Assembly (NCBI GenBank): GCA_024763245.1
Contig: JANTFW010000003.1
Location: 1 to 64,000 of the forward strand
DNA from: Flavobacteriaceae bacterium
GTDB lineage: Bacteria; Bacteroidota; Bacteroidia; Flavobacteriales; Flavobacteriaceae
Direction: 5' to 3'
Length of the DNA stretch: 64,000 bases
Every line of letters starts with the position of its first letter. Position 1 is the stretch's first letter. Below the pieces are notes generated by a model. That model did no database searches, was not told the DNA's origin, and saw only the letters and a list, made by a program, of their open reading frames with translations. This document shows positions 1 to 8,619 of this stretch, in pieces. The translations under genes were made by a program, and so were the position numbers.

Positions 1-96
1 AATTCACTCAAATTATCCAGATAGTTCTCATAAATTTGGATTGCCTATGGGCTAATTATCTGAAACTGTGAGCAAAGCTTAGATCGAACTCAGGTT
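1..96. repeat. Partial copy of intergenic inverted-repeat element
   Basis: These 96 bases match the right-hand 96 bases of the element at 57467-57625, with six differences by eye. The copy ends in CTTAGATCGAACTCAGGTT, which is the right terminal repeat of the full copy with one change. The left half lies outside the window. It sits just beyond the rpsA terminator in non-coding DNA. No protein-coding frame is visible in it. Confidence 0.85.
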
Positions 97-131
97 ATTA
101 CATTCTCTATGAATGTTAAATTTGAACAAAA

Positions 132-164
132 AAAGGGCGGTTTGTCGTTAACAAACCGCCCTTT
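132..164 (-). terminator. Rho-independent terminator of rpsA
   Basis: A perfect 14-bp stem (AAAGGGCGGTTTGT and its complement) encloses a 5-base loop. Read on the minus strand it is followed by a run of T. It starts 22 bases after the rpsA stop codon. Confidence 0.9.
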
Positions 165-185
165 ATAAAATGTATTATGAAAAAA

Positions 186-2498
186 TTAGTTTCCTTTTTC
201 CATTTTTGCTTTTAAAGCTGCTAAAGTTTCATTTACATCTCCTAAAGTTGTAGGGTCTGCATTTTCAACTTTTTTTGCAGCAGCTTTAACTGCTTTTTCT
301 TCTTCTTCTTTATAAGTAGCAGAGTGAGACACCACAATTCTGCGGTATTCTTTACTAAATTCAAGTACCATGAATTCGGCTTCGTCTCCTTTATTAAGTT
401 TGCTACCATCTTCTTTCGTCATATGTCTACCCGGCATAAAGGCTTCTACGCCGTCGTCAAAAATAACAATAGCACCTTTATCCACTTTTTCTTTGACTGT
501 TCCTTTATGTTTAGAACCAACAGTATAGTTTTCTTGATGTTGATCCCAAGGATTTTCAGTAGTTTGTTTATGACCAAGATTTAGTTTGTGCTCTTCTACA
601 TTAAGTTCTAAAACTTTCACCTTTAGTTCGTCGCCAACACTTACAAAGTCTGAAGGATGTTTAATTTTCTTAGTCCAAGAAAGATCAGAGATATAAACCA
701 ATCCGTCAATACCCTCTTCCAATTCAACAAACACACCAAAGTTAGTATAATTTCTAACTTTACCGGTATGAACCGAACCGACAGGATATTTTTCCGTTAC
801 ATCAGCCCAAGGATCTTTACTAAGTTGCTTCATTCCAAGAGACATTTTACGTGCTTCACGATCTAAAGTAAGAATTTCAACATCAATGACATCCCCTACT
901 TTTACAAAATCAGAGGCTGAACGTAAGTGCGTTGACCAAGACATTTCCGAAACGTGAACTAGTCCTTCGACACCTTCGGCAACTTCTACAAACACACCAT
1001 AATCGGCAATAACGACTACTTTACCTTTAATTCTATCACCTACTTTTAGATTAGAATCCAAGGCTTCCCAAGGATGTTCGCTCAATTGTTTTAGCCCTAA
1101 CTGGATACGTGATTTATCTTCATCAAAATCTAAGATAACAACATTGATAGTTTGGTCGAGCTCTACGACCTCATTAGGATGCGATATACGACTCCAAGAA
1201 AGATCTGTAATATGTATTAATCCATCTACACCTCCTAAATCGACAAAGACACCATACGAAGTAATGTTTTTAACCACACCTTCTAATACTTGTCCTTTCT
1301 CTAATTGACTGATGATCTCTTTCTTTTGTTCTTCAAGATCTGCTTCGATTAAGATTTTATGAGATACTACAACGTTTTTAAATTCGTGGTTAATTTTAAC
1401 CACTTTAAATTCCATATTTTTTTCAACGTATTGGTCGTAATCACGAATTGGTTTAACATCAATCTGAGATCCAGGCAAGAATGCCTCAATGCCAAATACA
1501 TCTACAATCATACCACCACGTGTACGACATTTTACAAAACCGGTAACTACTTCGCCTGATTCATGGGCCGCATTAACACGATCCCAAGCTTTAATTACAC
1601 GGGCTTTACGATGAGATAATACTAATTGTCCGGTGTTATCTTCTCTTTTATCAACAAGAACCTCTACTTTATCTCCAACTTTTAAAGCTGGGTTATAACG
1701 GAACTCGTTTAAAGAAATTACACCTTCTGATTTTGAATTAATATCAATAATTGCCTCTCTGTCAGTCATTCGTATAACAGTACCATCAATAACTTCACGT
1801 TCATTAACAAAACCTACAGTACCTTCTAAAGCGGCTTCAAAATCTTTAAGATGTTCTTCATCAACTTCTTCAATGCCTTCTTCGTATTTATGCCAGTCGA
1901 ATGTATCTAAAAATTCTTGTGGGTCAACCTGAGGTTCTTCTTTCGCTTCTTCTTCGGAGGTTAATTCAGCAACAGGATCTGCAACGTCTTCAACCACTTC
2001 TTCTACCACTTCAGGGCTATGCTCTTTTTGTTTTTCTACAACTTCTTTAGTTGCTTTTGCTTCTACTTTCTCTTCAACAACTTCCTTAACTTCTTCTTTC
2101 TTGTTTTCTACTTCTGATTTTTTAGCAACGGGAGCTTTCGCTTCTTTAGGTTTATCTGCAGCAGCATAAACATCGGCTTTATCAAATTTTACTACTAATA
2201 AGTAATAAAAAATAGCCCGATACTTATTTCGGTTTGATTTGCCCATTTGCTCACATACTTCTGCAATAGCAGTATCTAAGGCTTCGCTATCTTCAAGGCC
2301 TAATTTTTTGATTAAAAAATTCTTTTTAACCGTTGTAAGCTCATCAGCTTGTGAACAAGAAACAACCTCTGCATCTTTCTTATAAATAGATGGGCCTAAA
2401 CCTTTGGTTACTTTTCCAAACAAATCGGCATCTAAAGTAATACCCAACTGGTTTGCTTCTTGTGAATAAAATTCAATCTTTTCTTGTAATTTTGACAT
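186..2498 (-). CDS. rpsA: Ribosomal protein S1 with N-terminal DUF2853 domain
   Basis: This is ribosomal protein S1, which binds mRNA on the 30S subunit and helps initiation. Residues about 1-112 match DUF2853 (motifs VKKNFLIKKLGL and NRNKYRAIFYYLL). A low-complexity K/E/A/V linker runs to about residue 200. Six S1 (OB-fold) repeats follow from about 225 to 730, several with the G.V..Y.NFGVFVEL pattern, and then a charged tail. At 770 residues it is well above the roughly 550-620 usual for S1, and the excess is the DUF2853 domain plus linker. The ORF-track start is TTG; the ATG two codons inside (MSKLQEKIEF) is preferred. A consensus promoter lies about 120 bases upstream and a strong terminator downstream, so it is probably monocistronic. 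The S1 assignment is certain; the role of DUF2853 is unknown. Confidence 0.96.
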   Translation of the reverse strand: MSKLQEKIEFYSQEANQLGITLDADLFGKVTKGLGPSIYKKDAEVVSCSQADELTTVKKNFLIKKLGLEDSEALDTAIAEVCEQMGKSNRNKYRAIFYYLLVVKFDKADVYAAADKPKEAKAPVAKKSEVENKKEEVKEVVEEKVEAKATKEVVEKQKEHSPEVVEEVVEDVADPVAELTSEEEAKEEPQVDPQEFLDTFDWHKYEEGIEEVDEEHLKDFEAALEGTVGFVNEREVIDGTVIRMTDREAIIDINSKSEGVISLNEFRYNPALKVGDKVEVLVDKREDNTGQLVLSHRKARVIKAWDRVNAAHESGEVVTGFVKCRTRGGMIVDVFGIEAFLPGSQIDVKPIRDYDQYVEKNMEFKVVKINHEFKNVVVSHKILIEADLEEQKKEIISQLEKGQVLEGVVKNITSYGVFVDLGGVDGLIHITDLSWSRISHPNEVVELDQTINVVILDFDEDKSRIQLGLKQLSEHPWEALDSNLKVGDRIKGKVVVIADYGVFVEVAEGVEGLVHVSEMSWSTHLRSASDFVKVGDVIDVEILTLDREARKMSLGMKQLSKDPWADVTEKYPVGSVHTGKVRNYTNFGVFVELEEGIDGLVYISDLSWTKKIKHPSDFVSVGDELKVKVLELNVEEHKLNLGHKQTTENPWDQHQENYTVGSKHKGTVKEKVDKGAIVIFDDGVEAFMPGRHMTKEDGSKLNKGDEAEFMVLEFSKEYRRIVVSHSATYKEEEEKAVKAAAKKVENADPTTLGDVNETLAALKAKMEKGN

Positions 2499-2564
2499 AG
2501 TCAAATAATTTGTATCTTGTTGTTTTTCAGATTTTTAAACGATAAAACACCAAGAGATGTTATT

Positions 2565-2603
2565 TTAAAATTTAGAATTAAATAGTCCTTTTAAATCTGC
2601 CAT
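2565..2603 (-). other. Possible leader mini-ORF upstream of rpsA
   Basis: The rpsA 5' leader contains ATG followed by 11 sense codons and TAA, reading MADLKGLFNSKF. It begins about 15 bases after the -7 box and ends 66 bases before the rpsA ATG. A short ORF can arise by chance, and no ribosome-binding site is obvious. It is listed because it is the first ATG on the predicted transcript and could influence S1 translation. Confidence 0.25.
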
Positions 2604-2617
2604 CGTAAAAAGGAGTG

Positions 2618-2650
2618 CAAATTTAGTAATTTTTTTTTATCTAACTACAA
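2618..2650 (-). promoter_or_regulatory. Predicted rpsA promoter
   Basis: On the minus strand TAAATTTG fits the Bacteroidota -7 consensus TAnnTTTG exactly. A TTG lies 22 bases upstream as a -33 element. This predicts an rpsA leader of about 115 bases. Confidence 0.6.
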
Positions 2651-2685
2651 GTATTTCAGGAAGTTTTGATGAAATTTTATTTTAA

Positions 2686-3444
2686 CTATCGAGCCAACCA
2701 ATTTTTAAAATCTTTGACCCGTTCTCGACTTACAATAATGTCTGCTTGATTATAGGTATTTAACTTTATTTGAAGGCGACTGTTGGTGTACGAAATAATA
2801 TCTCTAATAGCCGAAATATTGATTATAAATTGCCTATTCACTCTAAAAAAAACTTTTGGATTCAGCTCTTTTGTCAAGGCTTCAATACTATTGTCTAACA
2901 AATAGGTTTTGGAACTGGTAAGATAAGCGTAACTAGATTTATTCTCGCTATAAATACATTCTATTTGATGCACTTCAATCATTTTGAGGTGCTGGCCTAT
3001 TTGCACCATAAAGCGTTTTTTATATTCTAAGGCTTTGGGTTGTAAAAGTTTTTTGATTTCGACGATATCAATAGTGGTTTTAACAGAGGATTGAAAATAG
3101 TCTGTAAATTTATGTAAAGCCTCTTTTAGTTCATCAACATCTATAGGCTTAAGTAAATAATCAACACTTTTTAGTTTAAAGGCTTTTAGAGCATATTGAT
3201 CATAGGCAGTTGTAAAAATGATGGCACTAGACAATTTTACTTTCTCAAAAATCTCAAAAGACAGTCCATCGGATAACTGTATGTCCAAAAATATCAAATC
3301 AGGATTAGGGTGGGTGGACAGCCAATCAATTGATTCTACTATACTATGCAGCATCACTTCAACAAAAACTCCCTGTTTTTCAAGCAAACGTTGTAAACGC
3401 CTAGCTGCCGGTTTTTCATCTTCAATAATAACAGTAGTGAACAT
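2686..3444 (-). CDS. LytTR-family response regulator
   Basis: This is a two-component response regulator of the LytR/AlgR type, 252 residues. The receiver domain (1-120) has the acidic pair in IIEDE, the phospho-acceptor Asp54 in FLDIQ and the conserved Lys in LLKPID. The LytTR DNA-binding domain (about 145-250) contains FFRVNRQFIINI and ends in VSRERVKDFKNWL. It follows the TPR-LuxR gene by 14 bases, so the two are probably co-transcribed. The only LytS-type kinase in the window is about 3.2 kb upstream on the same strand and is a plausible partner, because such kinases, 2TM proteins and LytTR regulators are usually clustered. The pairing is inferred. Confidence 0.92.
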   Translation of the reverse strand: MFTTVIIEDEKPAARRLQRLLEKQGVFVEVMLHSIVESIDWLSTHPNPDLIFLDIQLSDGLSFEIFEKVKLSSAIIFTTAYDQYALKAFKLKSVDYLLKPIDVDELKEALHKFTDYFQSSVKTTIDIVEIKKLLQPKALEYKKRFMVQIGQHLKMIEVHQIECIYSENKSSYAYLTSSKTYLLDNSIEALTKELNPKVFFRVNRQFIINISAIRDIISYTNSRLQIKLNTYNQADIIVSRERVKDFKNWLAR

Positions 3445-3458
3445 CTTTAAGCCAAGTA

Positions 3459-5258
3459 TTAATGATACTGCAAAATAAAGTTTTCTAACGAATCTTTAGC
3501 CTCTAAATTTAATTTTTTTCGAATTCTATACCTTGATTTTCGAATTGCCTCAATACTGACATACTGAACATCTGCAATTTCTTTAGTCGATAGACCAATA
3601 CTGAGGTAAGCCAATATTTTTAATTCTGTTTTACTGAGTTCGGGAAAATCCTTTAGTAATTTATTAAAAAAATCTTTATGGGTATTGACTAATTTGTGTT
3701 GCACATCTTCGGCTTGGTCTAATTCATCAGACTTTAACTTTACAAAATCCTTAATCTGCAATACAGATTCTTTTGAAATAATGCTACGATCTGCCACTTT
3801 TTCAATCTCTTCATAAATTTGCTTCACTTTTTCTTTACGTTTCTTTACAAACAACAAGGAAATGAGTAATTCCCGTTTTTTTGATTTTAATTCCGCTTGT
3901 ATTTGTTGTGTTTCTAATGCCTCCACCTTTCTTTTATTTTCTTCTTCAATTTGATGAATTTTTCTTTTTTGTACCTCAATTTTTAGTCTTTTAAAATGAT
4001 GACGTATTGCAAAATACCATAACATAAAAAGAGTAATAACTAAAATACCTAATAAAACAATAATTAAGAAATATAGTTTTGCTTTCGCCTTTTGATTACT
4101 AATGATTTCTTTTTGAAATTTATTCTTTTGCTGTTGTAAAAGAAATTCATTTTCAATTTCAATATTCTTAAATTTATTTTGATAGATCTTTTCAACTATA
4201 GAATCTTGTAATTGGCTTTGTTTTTTAAACCAATAAGTCGCTTTTTTGTAATGCCCTCTATTTTCTTCAGATTTTGCCAAGGCATTATAATACTCTACTT
4301 GAGTTTCGAAATCTTCCATCTCTACAATGTCTTTTAGTTTCCCGGAAAGTAATTCCATTTCTTTCTCATAATTTCCACGCTTACCTTCAATCTGTGATTT
4401 TAAAAAGGTTAAATCCACAAGAGAAACTCTATCCTCAATTTCTTCAGAAAGAGCAATAGCTTTATCTACATTTACAGTTGCCAAATCTAGACTATCTAAA
4501 TCTGAATAAGCTAATGCAATATTAAAGTAGGCTAAAGAACGGTCGAATTTATCTAAACGATTTTCGTTGAGTAGTTTTTTAAATCTAAATATGGCTGCAG
4601 AATATTCTTTTTTATCATTCGCTAAACTTGCCAAATTAATCCGAGCATCCAATACCCCTTGCTTATCATTATTTTTAAGGCTATATATCAAAGCATCCTT
4701 AAAATATTTTTCTGCTTTTTGATATTCTTCATTCGTCAAAGCAATAGTACCTATATTATACAATACGGTTTGTAACATTTCGTCTTTTGTAAAAGAATAT
4801 GTACTCTTTTTGTTAAAGCTATCGATTTCTATTCTTGACAACTCTTCTATCAAACTTTTGCTCAGTAATAAATTCTTATAGGAACTTAAAAAATCATTAA
4901 AATTATAATAATAATATGCATATCCTTGATAGATTAGTGCTTCTACCGTACGAAAATGGTGTGCTTTAGCTTGTGCTAAAGCCTGATTGAGTAAATCTAA
5001 GGATTCTTTCCGAAAGCCTTTATCTACCAACATTTTAGCTTCACGCCTTAACAGGTGTATTTTTTCAAAGGGTGCTGACAAAGCTCTTGCTTTTTGATAA
5101 TAATTACTTATCGAGTCAACAGGGTATTCTGTTTTCTTAGCATCAATAAGTGACAAATAATATTGCAATGAATCTTTCTCTGTTTGGGCAAGTATACGCT
5201 GTAGACTTCCAAAAATTACAAGTAATATTAGTATAATTTTTTTAGGGTTATTATACAT
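3459..5258 (-). CDS. TPR-repeat transmembrane LuxR-type regulator
   Basis: This 599-residue protein has a signal peptide (IILILLVIFGSLQRILAQ), a periplasmic TPR region (about 40-360) with helical repeats such as YQKAEKYFKDALIYSLK, and one membrane segment (about 393-415, YFLIIVLLGILVITLFMLWY). A cytoplasmic coiled coil and a C-terminal LuxR-type helix-turn-helix follow (about 530-595, LSKTELKILAYLSIGLSTKE). This architecture is common in Flavobacteriia and suggests a one-component sensor that couples periplasmic TPR interactions to transcription. The ligand and target genes are unknown. The LytTR regulator follows directly. Confidence 0.88.
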   Translation of the reverse strand: MYNNPKKIILILLVIFGSLQRILAQTEKDSLQYYLSLIDAKKTEYPVDSISNYYQKARALSAPFEKIHLLRREAKMLVDKGFRKESLDLLNQALAQAKAHHFRTVEALIYQGYAYYYYNFNDFLSSYKNLLLSKSLIEELSRIEIDSFNKKSTYSFTKDEMLQTVLYNIGTIALTNEEYQKAEKYFKDALIYSLKNNDKQGVLDARINLASLANDKKEYSAAIFRFKKLLNENRLDKFDRSLAYFNIALAYSDLDSLDLATVNVDKAIALSEEIEDRVSLVDLTFLKSQIEGKRGNYEKEMELLSGKLKDIVEMEDFETQVEYYNALAKSEENRGHYKKATYWFKKQSQLQDSIVEKIYQNKFKNIEIENEFLLQQQKNKFQKEIISNQKAKAKLYFLIIVLLGILVITLFMLWYFAIRHHFKRLKIEVQKRKIHQIEEENKRKVEALETQQIQAELKSKKRELLISLLFVKKRKEKVKQIYEEIEKVADRSIISKESVLQIKDFVKLKSDELDQAEDVQHKLVNTHKDFFNKLLKDFPELSKTELKILAYLSIGLSTKEIADVQYVSIEAIRKSRYRIRKKLNLEAKDSLENFILQYH

Positions 5259-5849
5259 TTTATATCTGTTATAGGTTACTTTTTTATTAATATAGTTAGT
5301 GGTAATAAAATAGCATTATTATTAATAGCTATTAGATTGTAGTATAAAGGTGTTTTGGTCCTGTATAGAGATATTGGTTCAGGATTAACACTAAGATACT
5401 GGATATTATGTTGCATTAGATTTAGAATAGCTCTAGCTTTATCAAAAAAATGATAATCATTTTTATACATAGCAAGAAAACATTAATTAATAACCAAGTT
5501 TATACAAAAAAGAGTCGTTTATTTTTATCAAAGTAACAATTTGTAAAGAATTTAGCAATTAATCTAGAGACTATTACATATCCTTCGGCATAAGTTTCAA
5601 AAATTATAATAGCCATTTTAATATTACTTATAGCACAGTTAATGCCGTTGTTTTAAAATTAAAAAAAAATCATCTTTGAATTCCAGTTGACAATAATAAA
5701 AAACTAAAAGTGCAATCCTATTTTGGAGCATTAATTTATCCTTTGGTTTAAAAACACTAAAGTACAAAATTTAAACTTTATCTACAACATTCAATAAACA
5801 CAAATATATTTTATAAAAAGATATAAGACCATTTCTATAGCCTAAAAAA

Positions 5850-5883
5850 AGCCTGCCAAGTTAAAAAATAAACTCGACAGACT
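5850..5883 (-). terminator. Terminator-like hairpin, tandem unit B
   Basis: On the minus strand AGTCTGTCGAGTT pairs fully with AACTTGGCAGGCT if G-U pairs are allowed, and seven T follow. The plus strand would have three mismatches, so the minus strand is the functional direction. It lies about 410 bases after the nearest minus-strand gene, which suggests it ends a separate transcript or a long 3' UTR. Confidence 0.65.
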
Positions 5884-6086
5884 ACCCCTTTTCCCCATTT
5901 TTTCTGGGTGTTAAAAAATACAAAATAATTATACTATCTAATATTTTTAACACTTCAAAAGTACTAGAACCATATCAAAAAAGAATTAACTACCTATGGA
6001 CAAAATATAGACATTCTATAATTTTAAAATAATAACAAAAACAAATAATACATAAACAAACAGCCTACACTTTAGGATAATAACCG

Positions 6087-6127
6087 AAAAAGCCTACTTA
6101 CTCTATTTAAGATTAAGTAGACTTTTT
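6087..6127 (-). terminator. Terminator-like hairpin, tandem unit A
   Basis: AAAAAGTCTACTTA pairs with TAAGTAGGCTTTTT on the minus strand, including one G-U pair, around a 13-base loop. It could terminate the kinase/2TM transcript 165 bases after the 2TM stop codon, or a small RNA beginning near 6240. Confidence 0.65.
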
Positions 6128-6291
6128 ACATTTTTTTTGGGAGTGAAGTAAAAATACCATTATAAAGAATAGTAAATCTATTCACAATACAAAAATAATA
6201 CAGCAAAATAAAGAGACTTAACTTTTATTGGGGACAAAGTATAGACATTTAACCCATTTTAAGAATAAGGAGCCATTACTCAAGATGCCTT

Positions 6292-6588
6292 TTAAGAAGT
6301 TTTATCTTTATCCATAATCTCTTGCAATTTTCTTTTTTCCCACTCTTTGCTAAAAAACAAGTTCTTTCCAAATACGCCATACCAATGAAAAAACAAACCA
6401 ATACCCCAAAATATTGCTGTTGAAAAAAGTTCCCAATTAAAGCCATGCCACCCTTCTGAATTAATTCTCAACACTATCAATATGAAATTGATAATTACAT
6501 ACACACTTAAATGGCTGTAAAATCCTTTTATTTGTTTCACTCTTTTTTTAGCTCTTAAATAACGATCTTCTTGTATTAAATCTTTCAT
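6292..6588 (-). CDS. 2TM domain-containing membrane protein
   Basis: A 98-residue protein of the 2TM domain family (PF13239). It has an N-terminal basic stretch (YLRAKKRVKQIKGFYSHL), two membrane segments (about 28-43 and 53-71) and the C-terminal signature FFSKEWEKRKLQEIM. Such proteins lie beside, or are fused to, LytS-type kinases in Flavobacteriia, and their function is not established. It follows the kinase by 19 bases in the same direction, and its sequence parallels the kinase C-terminus (FLGQDWEKRKIEEIL), so the two 2TM modules are probably paralogous. Confidence 0.85.
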   Translation of the reverse strand: MKDLIQEDRYLRAKKRVKQIKGFYSHLSVYVIINFILIVLRINSEGWHGFNWELFSTAIFWGIGLFFHWYGVFGKNLFFSKEWEKRKLQEIMDKDKTS

Positions 6589-6607
6589 TTCTTTAAATTT
6601 TAAATTA

Positions 6608-7945
6608 TTATTTCCACATTTCTTTAGCGTCTTCTTCTAAAATTTCTTCAATTTTTCGTTTTTCCCAATCCTGCCCTAAAAACAAATGTCGATTATAGGC
6701 TTTTAAATAACTAAAAAATAATCCTATACCCCACCCGATTAATGGAAAAATAAACCACTTATATCCCCAATACGTTGAATAATTAATATAAACTAAAATG
6801 GGTATAATTATACAAAAGGAAATTAAATTTGTATAAAACTCCTTAATTCGTTCTACTTGTTCTCTGGCTTCCAGATAGCTGTTTTCTTGATTTGTCTTCA
6901 TATTATATATTTTTGATTTTTGCGTTAACAGGGGAAGTTTCACTATAAAACTATCCGTTGACTTTTTAATAGAAATCTCTTTTTCCGTAAGTAGTGCATA
7001 GCGGTCAATAATGTTATGTAGCCCTATACCTGTGCCTCCTTCATAGCCTTCTTTTTTTGTATAATTATTGGTTATTACTAGTTGCCCGTTTTCTTCCTTA
7101 ATACTTATACGAAGTGGATGGGTTGTACTTAAACTATTGTGCTTAACAGCATTTTCCAACAACATTTGTAAAGCGAGAGGTACAATTTTATAATTAGGCC
7201 TACTAGCTACTTCCGGCATATCGACCAGTAATGAGCCTTCAAAACGCATTTGTAGTAGCTCCATATAATTCTTGGCAAAATCCAGTTCATCATTTAATAA
7301 AACCAAATCTTTATCCTTCTGTTCTAACACATATCTATACACCCTAGATAATTTAGCTGTAAAGGCTTCTGCTTTTTGCGGATTCTCTTCAATTAGGGAT
7401 GTCAATACATTAAGACTATTAAATAAAAAATGAGGATCTAACTGACTTTTTAAGGTCTCGTATTTTGCCGATTCTGTTTTAGCGACTACTTTGTGTTTTG
7501 TTATGGTCTGCTTTGTAATCGTTTTATAAAAATTGATAACATAAAAAACCAGAACAATAACTAAGGTTAATATCAGTGAATAGAAATACATGAGGGCAGA
7601 TTCATGTGTTATAAAATATTGCCACGTATTATTTTCGATTAATAAAACGGTAAATACCCGCAAGGCAATGATACTTATCATAGATACTATAACAGCACCC
7701 AAAGCACCAAAAATGGCACGTTTTTTTGGTATTTCTTTCCATGGGAACATCCTGTCTAATTTCCGTACTAGCAACATATTTGCTGTACCAATAACAAAAC
7801 TATAGATAAAATAAATCCCGAACTTTTGTAACTCCAGAGTAAAGCCTCCCCATTGGCCTCCACTTATCCAAATTCTAGTTTGATCAAAAAGATAAATTCC
7901 GAGTGCTATTACAAAAACAGGTTTAATATACTTACTTACTAACAT
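6608..7945 (-). CDS. LytS-type sensor histidine kinase fused to 2TM module
   Basis: The 445-residue protein begins with about four membrane segments (8-22, 42-60, 77-103, 118-138). The His_kinase domain (PF06580) follows with the phospho-acceptor His172 in LDPHFLFNSLNV, the N box MLLENAVKHN and the ATP-lid motif GTGIGLHNI. The kinase part ends near residue 345. Residues 349-445 form a complete 2TM domain (AREQVERIKEFY, two membrane segments, WEKRKIEEIL). Met349 would be a natural start for a separate 2TM protein, and no stop codon intervenes, so this looks like a fusion of two genes that are usually separate. It probably signals to a LytTR regulator such as the one at 2686-3444. Confidence 0.9.
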   Translation of the reverse strand: MLVSKYIKPVFVIALGIYLFDQTRIWISGGQWGGFTLELQKFGIYFIYSFVIGTANMLLVRKLDRMFPWKEIPKKRAIFGALGAVIVSMISIIALRVFTVLLIENNTWQYFITHESALMYFYSLILTLVIVLVFYVINFYKTITKQTITKHKVVAKTESAKYETLKSQLDPHFLFNSLNVLTSLIEENPQKAEAFTAKLSRVYRYVLEQKDKDLVLLNDELDFAKNYMELLQMRFEGSLLVDMPEVASRPNYKIVPLALQMLLENAVKHNSLSTTHPLRISIKEENGQLVITNNYTKKEGYEGGTGIGLHNIIDRYALLTEKEISIKKSTDSFIVKLPLLTQKSKIYNMKTNQENSYLEAREQVERIKEFYTNLISFCIIIPILVYINYSTYWGYKWFIFPLIGWGIGLFFSYLKAYNRHLFLGQDWEKRKIEEILEEDAKEMWK

Positions 7946-8004
7946 TTTTACTTATTTTGTTGGATTAAAAGTACGGTTTTTTAATATATTCGTGTTTTTC
8001 TATT

Positions 8005-8451
8005 TTAAAAGGTAATAATAAGTGATACATCCTCTTTGTCCACAGTAAAGCTTGATAGTCCAAACTGAGGCGGGCCATAAACTACAGGATTATTGGATGC
8101 CCCATAATCTTCTGTAGGCATAAAACCATTAAAATCCAACTGTTTATTATCATTTTCGTCATGATAACAAATAATTGCATAAGTACCTTCGGGGACATTT
8201 GTAAAGCTTACCTGAGTAGTGTTTGCTTGTATAGTTCCAATTGCACTTTGAAAAGGAGTACGCAATTTAAAATGCTCCTCTGTATCATAGAGCGAAAAAT
8301 AAACTTTTCCGTTATTAGAACTAATTTTAGGAATTTTTACAAGAATAGTTACACCTTTTTTTTGCAAACTGTCTTTAGCGATAGTTTCTTGTGCTCGAGT
8401 AATAAAACTGAGTAAACTGATTAATACGGTAATTGAAATTCTTACTAACAT
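8005..8451 (-). CDS. DUF2141 secreted protein
   Basis: The 148-residue protein has a signal peptide (MLVRISITVLISLLSFITRAQ) and then a DUF2141-like beta-sandwich. Family features seen are NGKVYFSLYD, VPEGTYAIICYHDENDNKQLD (a calcium-loop-like acidic stretch) and the C-terminal GPPQFGLSSF. DUF2141 proteins are exported and of unknown function. It lies 59 bases upstream of the kinase on the same strand and could be co-transcribed with it. Confidence 0.85.
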   Translation of the reverse strand: MLVRISITVLISLLSFITRAQETIAKDSLQKKGVTILVKIPKISSNNGKVYFSLYDTEEHFKLRTPFQSAIGTIQANTTQVSFTNVPEGTYAIICYHDENDNKQLDFNGFMPTEDYGASNNPVVYGPPQFGLSSFTVDKEDVSLIITF

Positions 8452-8619
8452 AATGGTATTTTTTATAATTATTATGGGTCAAAAGTCTCATGTTTGGACA
8501 ACTCCAGCAAAAAAAACATACCCAACTGTCAAATAATGTTGCTGAATTGTAAAAAGACTGGTATTATTGTAACAAATTCTCAAAATTGTATACTCATTTA
8601 TTAAATTAACTACGCAAAC

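Larger units (their letters stand above)
5471..6291. other. 820-bp gene-free region with tandem hairpin units
   Basis: This very AT-rich stretch has no convincing coding sequence on either strand. Its second half (5850-6250) holds two similar tandem units, each with a minus-strand terminator-like hairpin and a 17-base motif (GACAAAATATAGACATT and GACAAAGTATAGACATT) about 148 bases from the hairpin. The first half (5471-5840) shows nothing I can name. Confidence 0.55.

Noticed and set aside
5276-5470. 64-residue minus-strand ORF upstream of the TPR-LuxR gene
   Set aside because: No recognisable domain, signal peptide or conserved motif, and it is in AT-rich DNA where such frames occur by chance. 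It may be part of the leader of the TPR-LuxR gene.
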